DNA of 64,000 nucleotides from Baekduia soli (GTDB taxonomy: Bacteria; Actinomycetota; Thermoleophilia; Solirubrobacterales; Solirubrobacteraceae), in assembly GCF_007970665.1 (NCBI RefSeq), contig NZ_CP042430.1:3596001-3660000 (forward strand). The letters run 5' to 3'. Positions 28,527 to 36,534 of this stretch are shown one piece after another (position 1 is the stretch's first letter; every line of letters starts with the position of its first letter). Both the position numbers and the translations under genes were made by a program. The notes under the pieces were generated by a model. It did not search any database. It had not been told where the DNA came from and worked only from the letters and a program-made list of their open reading frames with translations.

Positions 28527-29108
28527 CTACCCGACGGGCAGCGCGGTCGTCACGGGGCCAGACCGCTCGCGGTCGCGCTCGTAGGCGTCGATCGCGTCGC
28601 CCTGCTTGAGCGTCAGCGCGATGTCGTCCAGTCCCTCGAGCAGGCGGTGCTTGATCTCGGGGTCGATCGTGAACGACGCCGTGTGCACGCCGTCGCTCGC
28701 CTCCCAGCGCACCTCCTGGGCGGCGAGGTCGACCTGGCACTGCCCCGCCTCGGCGATCGCCCGGCACTCCTCGGCGGTCAGCTGCACCGGCAGCACGCCG
28801 TTCTTGGTGCAGTTGGACCGGAAGATGTCGGCGAAGCTCGAGGCGATGATGACCCGGAAGCCGTAGTCCTCGAGGGCCCACGGCGCGTGCTCGCGCGACG
28901 AGCCGCAGCCGAAGTTGTGGCCGGTGACGAGGATCTGGTTGGCGGGCAGGTCCCACCCCGCCTCCTTGGCCCAGTCATAGAACAGGAACTGGCCGAAGCC
29001 GGTCCGCTCGACGCGCTTGAGGAACTGCTTGGGGATGATCTGGTCCGTGTCGATGTTGTCGCGCATGAGCGCGGACACCGGCCCGGTGATGGTCTCGATC
29101 GGCTGCAC
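28527..29108 (-). CDS. leuD: 3-isopropylmalate dehydratase small subunit
   Basis: Small (swivelling) subunit that pairs with LeuC to isomerise 2- to 3-isopropylmalate. The 193-residue product has DNIDTDQIIPKQFLKRVERT, the swivel-domain signature GHNFGCGSSREHAPWAL near residue 70, and FADIFRSNCTKNGVLPV near 98. GTG 29108 is chosen because it gives the normal N-terminus and GGAG lies about ten bases upstream inside the end of leuC. It is the last gene of the xre-leuC-leuD unit. Confidence 0.96.
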   Translation of the reverse strand: MQPIETITGPVSALMRDNIDTDQIIPKQFLKRVERTGFGQFLFYDWAKEAGWDLPANQILVTGHNFGCGSSREHAPWALEDYGFRVIIASSFADIFRSNCTKNGVLPVQLTAEECRAIAEAGQCQVDLAAQEVRWEASDGVHTASFTIDPEIKHRLLEGLDDIALTLKQGDAIDAYERDRERSGPVTTALPVG

Positions 29109-29113
29109 GGCGC

Positions 29114-30460
29114 TCAGCTCCAGTCGCGGATGTCGACGAAACGGCCCGCGATGGCGGCCGCGGCGGCCATCTCCGGGCTGACGAGGTGCGTGCGGCCACC
29201 GCTGCCCTGGCGGCCCTCGAAGTTGCGGTTCGAGGTCGAGGCGCAGCGTTCGCCGGGCTCCAGCGTGTCGGGGTTCATCCCCAGGCACATGGAGCAGCCC
29301 GCGCCGCGCCAGTCGAACCCGGCGGCCCGGAAGACCTCGTCCAGGCCCTCGGCCTCGGCCTGGCGCTTGACCGCCACCGAGCCCGGGACGACCATGGCGT
29401 ACACGTTCTCGCTCACCTTGCGCCCCGCGATCATGCCGGCCGCCGCGCGCAGGTCGCCGATCCGCGAGTTCGTGCACGACCCGATGAACACGCGGTCGAT
29501 CGTGATCTCCTGGATCGGCATCCCGGCCGTCAGCCCCATGTACTGCAGCGCCCGCTCCTCACCCTCGCCGGCGGGCTGCGGGACCGTGGCGGTGACCGGC
29601 GCGACCTGCGCCGGGTTGGTCCCCCAGCTCACCATCGGGCTCAGCGCCGTCGCGTCGATCACGATCTCGGTGTCGAAGACCGCGCCGTCCTCGGTGACGA
29701 GCTCGCGCCAGGACTCGTCGACCTCCCCGCCGTGCTCGGCGACCCAGTCGAACGTCGTCTGGTCGGGGGCGATCATGCCCGCGCGCCCGCCGGCCTCGAT
29801 CGTCATGTTGCACACGGTCATCCGGCCCTCCATCGAGAGCGCCTCGATCGCCGGCCCGCAGTACTCCACGACGTGGCCGACCGCGCCGTCGACGCCGATC
29901 TGGCCGATCGTGCCCAGGATGAGATCCTTGGCGCTGACGCCGGCGCCCAGCGCGCCCTCGTAGCGGATCCGCATGGCCTTGGGCTTGTTCTGGACGAGGC
30001 ACTGGGTGGCCAGCACGTGCTCGACCTCGGAGGTGCCGATGCCGAAGGCCAGCGCGCCGAAGGCGCCGTGCGTGGCCGTGTGGCTGTCGCCGCAGACGAT
30101 CGTCATCCCCGGCTGCGTGATGCCGAGCTCGGGTCCGATGACGTGCACGATGCCCTGGTGCTCGGAGCCCAGCGAGTAGAGCCTGACACCGAACTCCTCG
30201 CAGTTGCGCTCGAGCGTCTGCACCTGGGTGCGCGACAGCGCGTCCTTGATCTGCGCGGCGACGGGCGTGCCGTCGGTCGGGGTGTTGTGGTCGGCCGTCG
30301 CGACCGTGCGGTCCGGGCGCCGGACCGTGCGGCCCGCCAGGCGCAGGCCGTCGAAGGCCTGCGGGCTCGTGACCTCGTGCACGAGGTGCAGGTCGATGTA
30401 GATGAGCCCGGGAGCGACCTCGTGGGCCTCCCAGATCTTGTCGAACAGGGACTTCGGCAT
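29114..30460 (-). CDS. leuC: 3-isopropylmalate dehydratase large subunit
   Basis: Aconitase-superfamily [4Fe-4S] large subunit. The 448-residue product carries three cluster Cys motifs, [13 protein letters not shown] near 328 and [13 protein letters not shown] near 390, plus the active-site segment [20 protein letters not shown] near 122. The ATG at 30460 is preceded by AAGGA about ten bases upstream and lies 13 bases after the stop of the XRE regulator. It is therefore probably translated from the regulator's transcript. Confidence 0.97.
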   Translation of the reverse strand: MPKSLFDKIWEAHEVAPGLIYIDLHLVHEVTSPQAFDGLRLAGRTVRRPDRTVATADHNTPTDGTPVAAQIKDALSRTQVQTLERNCEEFGVRLYSLGSEHQGIVHVIGPELGITQPGMTIVCGDSHTATHGAFGALAFGIGTSEVEHVLATQCLVQNKPKAMRIRYEGALGAGVSAKDLILGTIGQIGVDGAVGHVVEYCGPAIEALSMEGRMTVCNMTIEAGGRAGMIAPDQTTFDWVAEHGGEVDESWRELVTEDGAVFDTEIVIDATALSPMVSWGTNPAQVAPVTATVPQPAGEGEERALQYMGLTAGMPIQEITIDRVFIGSCTNSRIGDLRAAAGMIAGRKVSENVYAMVVPGSVAVKRQAEAEGLDEVFRAAGFDWRGAGCSMCLGMNPDTLEPGERCASTSNRNFEGRQGSGGRTHLVSPEMAAAAAIAGRFVDIRDWS

Positions 30461-30473
30461 GATGTGATGGTCC

Positions 30474-31064
30474 TTAACTTCGGCGGAGGCCGGCGCTGAC
30501 GACCGCCAGCAGGACGGCTTCGCCGGGTCCGGGGTTCTCGAAGCGGTGCGCCAGGTCGGCGTCGAAGGTCACGGTGTCGCCCTCGGCCAGCGCGTACTCC
30601 AGGCTGTCCACGTGCAGGACGACGCGGCCGGACTCCACGACGGCGATCTCGCGGCTGCCGGGCTCGTGCATCGGCGGGTCGCCCTCGCCGCCCGTCGCGG
30701 CGCCGGCGGCCAGCACGTGGCGGCTGAGCTCGGCGCGCTGGCCGGGCAGCGGCGGGGTGAGGATCTCGAAGGCGTGCCCGGCCGCGCCGCCCCCGCGGCG
30801 GCGCTCGGCCCGCCGCACGACGCTGACCGAGCTCTCCTCGTCGAGGCGCAGGAGCTGGCTCAGGCGCAGGTCCAGGCCTGCCGCGATGCGGTGGGCCACG
30901 ACGAGGGTCGGGCTGGTCTCCCCGCGCTCGACCTGGGAGAGCATGGGGGCGCTGACGCCGCTGCGCTCGGCCAGGTCGCGCAGCGACAGGTCCATGGCCT
31001 CGCGCAGGGCCCGCACCCGGGGCCCGACGTGGATCTGCTGCTCGAGCTGGTCGGCGACGGCCAT
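30474..31064 (-). CDS. XRE-family regulator with cupin domain, upstream of leuCD
   Basis: A 196-residue two-domain regulator. A Cro/C1-type helix-turn-helix (about 12-70; [20 protein letters not shown], then [17 protein letters not shown]) is followed by a C-terminal cupin barrel (about 120-195; [20 protein letters not shown] and [19 protein letters not shown]). The class often senses a small metabolite in the cupin. It lies 13 bases upstream of leuC on the same strand, so leucine-pathway control is a reasonable inference but not proven. The frame is open to a TTG at 31091. I prefer ATG 31064 because TAGCGT (31076-31081) lies 11 bases before it, inside the palindrome GTACG-N6-CGTAC, a likely autoregulatory operator. 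Confidence 0.88.
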   Translation of the reverse strand: MAVADQLEQQIHVGPRVRALREAMDLSLRDLAERSGVSAPMLSQVERGETSPTLVVAHRIAAGLDLRLSQLLRLDEESSVSVVRRAERRRGGGAAGHAFEILTPPLPGQRAELSRHVLAAGAATGGEGDPPMHEPGSREIAVVESGRVVLHVDSLEYALAEGDTVTFDADLAHRFENPGPGEAVLLAVVSAGLRRS

Positions 31065-31073
31065 CGGCGTCGC

Positions 31074-31089
31074 GTACGCTATCACGTAC
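31074..31089 (-). promoter_or_regulatory. Palindromic operator over the xre-leuCD promoter
   Basis: GTACG-CTATCA-CGTAC (plus-strand reading) is a 5-6-5 inverted repeat. On the minus strand its centre holds TAGCGT at 31076-31081, a -10-like hexamer 11 bases from the regulator ATG. A repressor dimer bound here would block the promoter, fitting autoregulation by the XRE-cupin protein. Confidence 0.45.
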
Positions 31090-31139
31090 AAATGTCTGAT
31101 GGGCGGGCAGCGGGGCCTGCGGCCGCTCGGGCGACCCCC

Positions 31140-31145
31140 TAGCCT
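31140..31145 (+). promoter_or_regulatory. Putative -10 for the patatin gene
   Basis: TAGCCT lies 8 bases before the ATG at 31154, implying a leaderless message. It is about 60 bases from the divergent xre promoter. Confidence 0.4.
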
Positions 31146-31153
31146 GCGCCGCG

Positions 31154-32080
31154 ATGGCGCCGCCCCCGGCCACCACCCTCCCCGACGTCCTCGTCCTCGC
31201 CGGCGGCGGCGTGATCGGGGAGGCCTGGATGTCCGGCCTGCTGGCCGGACTGGAGGACGGCGCCGGCCTGGACATGCGGCGCGTCGAGCTCTTCGCCGGG
31301 ACCTCCGCGGGGGCCATCGTGGCCGCCCGGCTGGCCTCGGGCCGGCGCCCGCGGCGCCCCACGGGCCGGGCGCGCGCGACGCCCGGCGACGAGCCCGTCC
31401 CCGGGACCGGCCCCCCGACGCTGCTGGGGCGCGTGGCCCGCGGCGCGCTGCACGCGGGGTGGGTCGCAGGCTCGCCGCTGACCGGGCCGGCGCGCACCCT
31501 GGCTGCGCCGGGCGCCGCGCTGGCCCGTGCGGCCCTGCTGTCGCGCGCGCCGGCGCAGGGGCGCACGCTCGCGGGCCTGCACGAGCGGGTCGCGGGCTGG
31601 GACGTGCACTTCGACGGGCGCCTGCGCATCAGCGCGGTGGACCGCCATCGCGGCCGGCGCGTCGTGTTCGGCGCCCCCGGCGCGCCGGCAGCGACCGTCG
31701 CCGACGCGGTGTGCGCGTCGTGCGCGATCCCCTGGGTCTTCGCGCCGGTCACCATCGGCGGACGCGAGTACGTCGACGGCGGGGCCTGGAGCGTGACGAA
31801 CCTCGACGCGGCGCCGACCGGGCGCGGCACCCACGTGCTGTGCCTGGACCCCGCGCGCGCCTTCGGCGGCGAGGACCGCAGGGCCGCCGCGCTGCGCGGC
31901 GCGCTGCGCCTCGCGACGGCGTCCGAGCTGCAGGTCCTGCGCCGCCGTGGGACCCGCGTGCTGCACCTCGGCCCCGATCCGGCCGCCGCGCGGGCCATGG
32001 GCACGACCCTCATGTCGCCCGCGCGCGCCGGCGCGGCGCTGGCCGAGGGCTACCGCCAGGGCCGGGAGCTGGCCCGCTGA
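31154..32080 (+). CDS. Patatin-like phospholipase
   Basis: Serine hydrolase of the patatin/RssA group acting on phospholipids or other acyl esters. The 308-residue product has the oxyanion-hole VLAGGGVIGEAWMSGLL near residue 14, the nucleophile elbow AGTSAGAIVAARL (GxSxG) near residue 50, and the catalytic Asp in REYVDGGAWSVTN (DGG) near 213. The Ser-Asp dyad is thus complete. A Pro/Arg-rich insertion of about 50 residues after the elbow is unusual and probably a flexible loop. No signal peptide. It is convergent with the M20 peptidase gene (4 bases between stops). Confidence 0.92.
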   Translation: MAPPPATTLPDVLVLAGGGVIGEAWMSGLLAGLEDGAGLDMRRVELFAGTSAGAIVAARLASGRRPRRPTGRARATPGDEPVPGTGPPTLLGRVARGALHAGWVAGSPLTGPARTLAAPGAALARAALLSRAPAQGRTLAGLHERVAGWDVHFDGRLRISAVDRHRGRRVVFGAPGAPAATVADAVCASCAIPWVFAPVTIGGREYVDGGAWSVTNLDAAPTGRGTHVLCLDPARAFGGEDRRAAALRGALRLATASELQVLRRRGTRVLHLGPDPAAARAMGTTLMSPARAGAALAEGYRQGRELAR

Positions 32081-32084
32081 GCGC

Positions 32085-33317
32085 TCAGGCCGAGCCGAAG
32101 CCGTCGATGACGGAGGCCAGCAGCCTCGCGAGCGTGCCGAGCTCGGCCACGCTGACGCGCTCGTCGACGGCGTGGGCGATCTCGATGCCCGACGTGCCGA
32201 CCATGACGGTCGGGACGCCGGCCGCGCACCACAGGCGCATGTCGGACCCGTAGGGCACGCCGGTCACGCGCGCGGGCGTCCCGAGCTGCTCGCCGGCGGC
32301 CGCCAGCGCGAGCCGCGCCACCTCGCTGTCGGCCGGCGTCTGGGCCGGGGCGAAGCGGCCGCCGGTCCACGCGAGCTCGACGGCCAGCCCGTCGTCGGGC
32401 GCGGCCGCGGCGACCGCGGCCTCCACGGCGGCCATCGCCTCGGCCAGGGTGTCCTCGACGCGGACGGGCGCGCGGCCCTCGAACTCGAGGCGGTCGGGCA
32501 CCGAGCTCGACCACGCCCCGCCCTGCACGCGCCCGACGACCAGCGGGTAGGGCAGCGCGAGCTCGGCCATGAGCGGGTGGGCCACGCCGGCGTTCAGTCG
32601 CGCCTCCAGCTCGGCGAGCCCGCGGTGGATGGGCAGGTAGCGGTCGATGGCCGACACGCCGTGCAGGCGCTCGGCCGCGTGGGCGCCGCGGCCGTGCACC
32701 ACGCCGGTGAACGTCAGCGCGCCGCCCTGGGCGCAGACGACCTCGAAGCCCGTCGGCTCGGGGATGACGCACGCGTCGTAGTCGGCGTCGCGGCGCAGCG
32801 CGGCGAACGCGCCCTGACCGCCGTCCTCCTCGGAGGACACGACGTGCAGGACGACCTCGCAGCCCGCATCGGGCCCGGCGGCCGCCAGCGCGTGCAGCGC
32901 CGCGGCCACGCCGCCCTTCATGTCCGCGCTGCCGCGCCCGTGCACCCAGCCGCCGTCGATCCGGCCCGAGAACGGGTCGCCGCCTTCCCAGCGCTCGGTC
33001 CCCGGGCCGACGACGTCGACGTGGCCGCACAGCGCCAGCCGCCGCGCGCCAGGGGCCGGGGCCCGGGCCGACGGCACGGTGACCGTCAGCCCGAGCAGCT
33101 CGTCGCGCGGGGCCTCCTGCCCGGGCCAGCCGGGATCGGCCTGCACGGCCGCGAGGTCGTGGCGCTCCGCGCGCGCCGCGAGCCCGAGCCCCTCGGCGAG
33201 CTCGCCGAGGCGCTCGAGCGCGGCCCGCTCGTCGCCGGTCACGCTCGGGACCCGCACGAGCTCGGCGGTGGTCCGCGCCACCGCCCCGGAGGCCAGCAGC
33301 GCGGCGCGATCGCCCAC
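32085..33317 (-). CDS. M20-family metallopeptidase (ArgE/DapE/CPG2 type)
   Basis: Di-zinc amidohydrolase; relatives deacylate N-acetylornithine, N-succinyl-diaminopimelate or other N-acyl amino acids. The 410-residue product has the metal His and Asp in LALCGHVDVVGPG near 108, the bridging Asp in VHGRGSADMKGGVAAAL near 140, the general base in LHVVSSEEDGGQG near 176, and a lid/dimerisation domain in the middle. Start is GTG 33317, two bases after the leuA stop, so it is translated with leuA. Substrate cannot be fixed from sequence; the arg/dap context is not present. Confidence 0.88.
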   Translation of the reverse strand: MGDRAALLASGAVARTTAELVRVPSVTGDERAALERLGELAEGLGLAARAERHDLAAVQADPGWPGQEAPRDELLGLTVTVPSARAPAPGARRLALCGHVDVVGPGTERWEGGDPFSGRIDGGWVHGRGSADMKGGVAAALHALAAAGPDAGCEVVLHVVSSEEDGGQGAFAALRRDADYDACVIPEPTGFEVVCAQGGALTFTGVVHGRGAHAAERLHGVSAIDRYLPIHRGLAELEARLNAGVAHPLMAELALPYPLVVGRVQGGAWSSSVPDRLEFEGRAPVRVEDTLAEAMAAVEAAVAAAAPDDGLAVELAWTGGRFAPAQTPADSEVARLALAAAGEQLGTPARVTGVPYGSDMRLWCAAGVPTVMVGTSGIEIAHAVDERVSVAELGTLARLLASVIDGFGSA

Positions 33318-33319
33318 GG

Positions 33320-34936
33320 CTACGGCGTCTGCGCGAGCTCGGCGTCGGTCACCGCGGCCTGGGCCTTCTGCACCGCGTTGCCCAGCGCGCGGACGTAGGC
33401 CGTCGCGGCCGCCTCGATGATGTCGGTGGCCACGGCCTGCCCGGCGCCCGTGACGCGGCGCCCGGTGAGCACCCCGGGAGTGTCGGTCTTGACGGCCTCC
33501 TCGGGCGCGCCGAGCTCGACGACCACGCTGACCTCGCCGAGGGCGTCCTGGCCTCCGGTGACGGCGTCGACACGGAACTCGCGCAGACGCGCGTCGATGT
33601 CCGTGGCGCTGTTGATCGCGCGGAAGATCGCGTCGATCGGGCCGTCGCCGGTGAACGAGCCCTCGACCACGGCGTCCTGCGGCGTGCGGACCGCGACCGT
33701 CGCGTGCGGCGGGCGCCGCGTGGAGGCCTCGACGTCGAACCACTCCAGCGAGTAGCCCTGGACGTCGGCGCGCAGCTCGTCGGTCACGAGCGCCTCGAGG
33801 TCCAGCGCCGTGACCTGCTTCTTGCGGTCGGCGACCTCCTTGAAGCGCTCGAAGGCCTGCTTGAGCGTCGCGCCGTCGACCGTGTAGCCCAGGTCCTCGA
33901 GCGCCTGGCGCAGCGCCGCGCGCCCGGAGTGCTTGCCCAGGACGAGCGAGTTGGCGTCCAGGCCGATGGAGCGGGCGTCCATGATCTCGTAGGTCGAGCG
34001 CTCCTTCAGGACGCCGTCCTGGTGGATCCCCGACTCGTGGGCGAACGCGTTGCGGCCGACGATCGCCTTGTTGGGCTGCACGGGGTAGCCCGTCAGCCGC
34101 GACACCAGACGGCTGGTGCGCGCGATCTCGGTGGTGACCGCGTTGGTGTGCAGGCCGAGGCGGTCACCGCGCGTGCGGATGAGCATGATGACCTCCTCCA
34201 GCGACGCGTTGCCCGCGCGCTCGCCGATGCCGTTGACGGCGCACTCGATCTGGCGCGCGCCGGCACCGGCGCCGGCCAGCGAGTTGGCGACCGCCAGGCC
34301 GAGGTCGTCGTGGCAGTGCGTCGAGAGCACGACGCCGCGCAGGTCGGGGACCATCGCGTACAGCTGCGTCAGGAAGTCGGCGTACTCGTCCGGCGTGGCG
34401 TAGCCGACCGTGTCGGGGATGTTGATCGTCGTCGCGCCCTCGTCGATGGCGATCTGCACGACCTCGGCGGTGAACGCGAAGTCCGAGCGCGTGGCGTCCA
34501 TCGGGGAGTACTCGACGTCGTCGCACAGCGCCTTGGCCTGGGCGACCGACGCGCGCGCCAGCCCCTTGACGTCCTCGCGGGTGGACATGAGCTGGTGCTC
34601 GATGTGGATGTCGGAGGTCGACAGGAACGTGTGGATGCGAGGTCGCTCGCTGTCGCGGATCGCCTCCCAGGCACGATCGATGTCGGCGGCGTTGGCGCGG
34701 GCCAGCGCGCAGATGACGGGACCGTCGACGTCGCGGGCGATGGCCTGCACGGCCTCGAAGTCGCCGGGCGAGGCGATCGGGAACCCGGCCTCGATGACGT
34801 CGACGCCCAGGCGCGCGAGCTGCTGGGCGATCTCGAGCTTCTCGGTCGTGTTGAGCGAGATCCCCGGCGACTGCTCTCCGTCGCGCAGGGTGGTGTCGAA
34901 CAGCAGGATGCGGTTCGGATCTTCGGGCGGGGTCAT
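33320..34936 (-). CDS. leuA: 2-isopropylmalate synthase
   Basis: Condenses acetyl-CoA with 2-ketoisovalerate, the committed step of leucine synthesis, and is normally feedback-inhibited by leucine. The 538-residue product has LFDTTLRDGEQSPGISLNTT near residue 12, the metal-binding THCHDDLGLAVANSLAGAG near 203, and NAFAHESGIHQDGVLK near 293. The C-terminal third (about 390-535) is the leucine-binding regulatory domain. This is the 520-residue LeuA type rather than the longer form used by mycobacteria. ATG 34936 has GGAGAAG about 5 bases upstream. The ribosome binding site is complementary to Leu codons of the leader peptide at 35027-35074. Confidence 0.97.
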   Translation of the reverse strand: MTPPEDPNRILLFDTTLRDGEQSPGISLNTTEKLEIAQQLARLGVDVIEAGFPIASPGDFEAVQAIARDVDGPVICALARANAADIDRAWEAIRDSERPRIHTFLSTSDIHIEHQLMSTREDVKGLARASVAQAKALCDDVEYSPMDATRSDFAFTAEVVQIAIDEGATTINIPDTVGYATPDEYADFLTQLYAMVPDLRGVVLSTHCHDDLGLAVANSLAGAGAGARQIECAVNGIGERAGNASLEEVIMLIRTRGDRLGLHTNAVTTEIARTSRLVSRLTGYPVQPNKAIVGRNAFAHESGIHQDGVLKERSTYEIMDARSIGLDANSLVLGKHSGRAALRQALEDLGYTVDGATLKQAFERFKEVADRKKQVTALDLEALVTDELRADVQGYSLEWFDVEASTRRPPHATVAVRTPQDAVVEGSFTGDGPIDAIFRAINSATDIDARLREFRVDAVTGGQDALGEVSVVVELGAPEEAVKTDTPGVLTGRRVTGAGQAVATDIIEAAATAYVRALGNAVQKAQAAVTDAELAQTP

Positions 34937-35026
34937 GGGCTGCTTCTCCGGTTGGTGTTCGGCTCGGGTGCTTCGGCTCTCGATGTGTTCGCGGCTTCAG
35001 GCGGCCGCCACGCGCAGATGCTCCCC
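34937..35026 (-). promoter_or_regulatory. leuA attenuator region between leader peptide and leuA
   Basis: The transcript segment GGAGAAGC at 34941-34948 is the leuA Shine-Dalgarno. It can pair perfectly over 8 bases with GCTTCTCC at 35041-35048, which lies in the Leu codons of the leader. A second segment GAAGCCG at 34992-34998 can pair instead with CGGCTTC at 35044-35050. A 7-bp hairpin CTCCCCC/GGGGGAG (35021-35038) overlaps the leader's stop codon. No U-tract follows any stem, so control at translation initiation fits better than a classical terminator. Confidence 0.6.
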
Positions 35027-35074
35027 CTAGCGGGGGAGGAGGAGAAGCCGGAGGTCGAGCAGGCGGAAGGCCAT
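35027..35074 (-). CDS. leuL: Leucine-rich leader peptide of leuA
   Basis: A 15-codon ORF, MAFRLLDLRLLLLPR, lies 90 bases before leuA on the same strand. Seven of its residues are Leu, four in a row, as expected for a leader peptide that senses charged tRNA-Leu. A GGAG Shine-Dalgarno (35082-35085) lies 7 bases before its ATG. The Leu codons are those that can pair with the leuA ribosome binding site. If leucine is short, a ribosome stalled there would free the leuA site; if leucine is plentiful, the pairing can form. The mechanism is inference; the ORF and complementarity are seen directly. Confidence 0.7.
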   Translation of the reverse strand: MAFRLLDLRLLLLPR

Positions 35075-35087
35075 GACGCGGCTCCGG

Positions 35088-35116
35088 AGCCTAGCAGCCG
35101 CCGGTCACGGGACCAA
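35088..35116 (-). promoter_or_regulatory. Possible leuL-leuA promoter
   Basis: TAGGCT (35088-35093) and TTGGTC (35111-35116) are separated by 17 bases on the minus strand, overlapping the end of the upstream oxidoreductase gene. The predicted start would fall inside or just after the leader's Shine-Dalgarno. Either the leader is read nearly leaderless, or the true start is elsewhere. Confidence 0.35.
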
Positions 35117-36106
35117 CACGACCTTGCCGACGTTCTCGCGTGCGGCCAGGATCCGGTGGGCCTCGGCGGCGCGGTCGAACGGCACCGCGGCGTGCACGAC
35201 GGGCGTCGCCGTGCCGTCGGCCAGCGCACCGGCCAGCGGGGCGATCCACGGCTCCAGCGTGCCGCGGTCGTCCCAGAGCCGCAGCATGTTGAGGCCGATG
35301 ACGGCCTTGGAGTCGCTCATCTGGCGGATGAGGTTGAACCCGCGCAGCATCACCGCGGCCTGGGGCAGCGCCGTGCGCAGGCGGCGTGTCTCCCCCTCCT
35401 GCACGGAGGAGGCGCCGTAGGCCACGAGGCGCCCGCCGGGGCGCAGCAGGTCGTAGGAGCGCGCGAACGAGCGCCCGCCGATGGCGTCCATGATGAGGTC
35501 GTAGGGCCCCATCCCCTTCCACCAGCCGCGGCGCCGGTAGTCGATGGCCAGGTCGCACCCGAGCGCGACGAGCCGCGGGTGCTTGCCCGGCGACGCCGTG
35601 CCGTGGACGGTGGCCCCGGCGGCCTTGGCCAGCTGCAGCGCGGCGATGCCGACGCCCCCGGCGGCCGCGTGCACGAGCACGCGCTCGCCCGCCCGCAGCG
35701 ATCCGAAGCCCAGCAGGCCGGCCCAGGCGGTGGCGTAGTTGACGGGGATCGCCGCGCCCTGCTCGAAGCTCAGCCCGTCGGGCAGCTCGACGGCATCGCC
35801 ATCGACCACGACGACCTGCTCGGCGTAGCCGCCGAACCGCGTGCCGGCCATGACCCGCCGGCCGACGCGCGCGGGGTCGACGCCCTCCCCCGCGGCCGTG
35901 ATGACGCCGGCCACCTCGTAGCCGACGACGCACGGCGGGTCCGGCGCGTCGTCGTAGAGCCCGACGCGCGCGAGCGTGTCGGCGAAGTTCACGCCCGCGG
36001 CCCGAACCTCGACGAGCACCTGTCCGGGCCCCGGCACCGGGTCCGGGCGCTCCTGGACCTGGAGCACCGACGTGTCGCCATGGCGCGTGATGACGACGGC
36101 GCGCAC
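35105..36106 (-). CDS. Zinc-independent MDR oxidoreductase, quinone reductase-like
   Basis: The 333-residue product is a medium-chain dehydrogenase/reductase. It has an N-terminal GroES-like domain (VEVRAAGVNFADTLARVGLY) and a Rossmann domain with the nucleotide motif VLVHAAAGGVGIAALQLAKA near 145. It lacks the GHE zinc motif of alcohol dehydrogenases, having VVGYEVAGVI in the equivalent place, which is usual for NADPH:quinone reductase and vertebrate VAT-1-like members. Start is GTG 36106, 14 bases after the universal stress protein stop, so it is likely in the same transcript. Substrate is unknown. Confidence 0.9.
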   Translation of the reverse strand: MRAVVITRHGDTSVLQVQERPDPVPGPGQVLVEVRAAGVNFADTLARVGLYDDAPDPPCVVGYEVAGVITAAGEGVDPARVGRRVMAGTRFGGYAEQVVVVDGDAVELPDGLSFEQGAAIPVNYATAWAGLLGFGSLRAGERVLVHAAAGGVGIAALQLAKAAGATVHGTASPGKHPRLVALGCDLAIDYRRRGWWKGMGPYDLIMDAIGGRSFARSYDLLRPGGRLVAYGASSVQEGETRRLRTALPQAAVMLRGFNLIRQMSDSKAVIGLNMLRLWDDRGTLEPWIAPLAGALADGTATPVVHAAVPFDRAAEAHRILAARENVGKVVLVP

Positions 36107-36120
36107 CCTGCCGCCCGTCC

Positions 36121-36534
36121 TCAGTCGTCCTCGGGGATGCGCACGACGAGCACCGGCCGTTGGGAGAGGTGCAGCAGCCGCGTCGGCGTCGCGCCCACCA
36201 GGATGCTCTTCAGCGGCCGCTCGCCGTAGGAGCCCACGATGATCATCCGCGCGTCCTGCTCCTCGGCGGCGGCGATCAGCCCCTCCGCGGAGTCCTGCAG
36301 GCGCACCTCGGTGCTGATCGGCAGGTCGCCGGCGATCGCCTTGGCCTCGTCGAGCACCTGGCGCCCGCGCTCCTGGATGGCCTCGTCGAGGTCGCGGAGC
36401 TCGCCGCCCAGCCGCGGCGCCTCGAAGGAGAACACGACGTGCAGGCCCTCCCCCAGCTCGGCCGCGAGCTTGCGCGCCTCGGCGTAGGCGACCCGGGCGC
36501 CCTCCGTGCCGTCGTAGCCGACCACGAGCGTCAT
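36121..36534 (-). CDS. Universal stress protein (UspA family)
   Basis: A 137-residue single-domain Usp. It begins MTLVVGYDGTEGARVAYAEA, with the conserved Asp near residue 8. The C-terminal nucleotide loop MIIVGSYGERPLKSILVGAT matches G-x2-G-x9-G(S/T) except for Ala at the last position, so ATP binding is likely but not certain. The ATG at 36534 overlaps the APC permease stop in ATGA. Usp proteins often accompany transporters and may regulate them. Confidence 0.92.
   Translation of the reverse strand: MTLVVGYDGTEGARVAYAEARKLAAELGEGLHVVFSFEAPRLGGELRDLDEAIQERGRQVLDEAKAIAGDLPISTEVRLQDSAEGLIAAAEEQDARMIIVGSYGERPLKSILVGATPTRLLHLSQRPVLVVRIPEDD

Noticed and set aside
33704-36229. 841-codon open frame on the plus strand
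   Set aside because: Antisense of leuA and the quinone-reductase-like gene; no domain motif.
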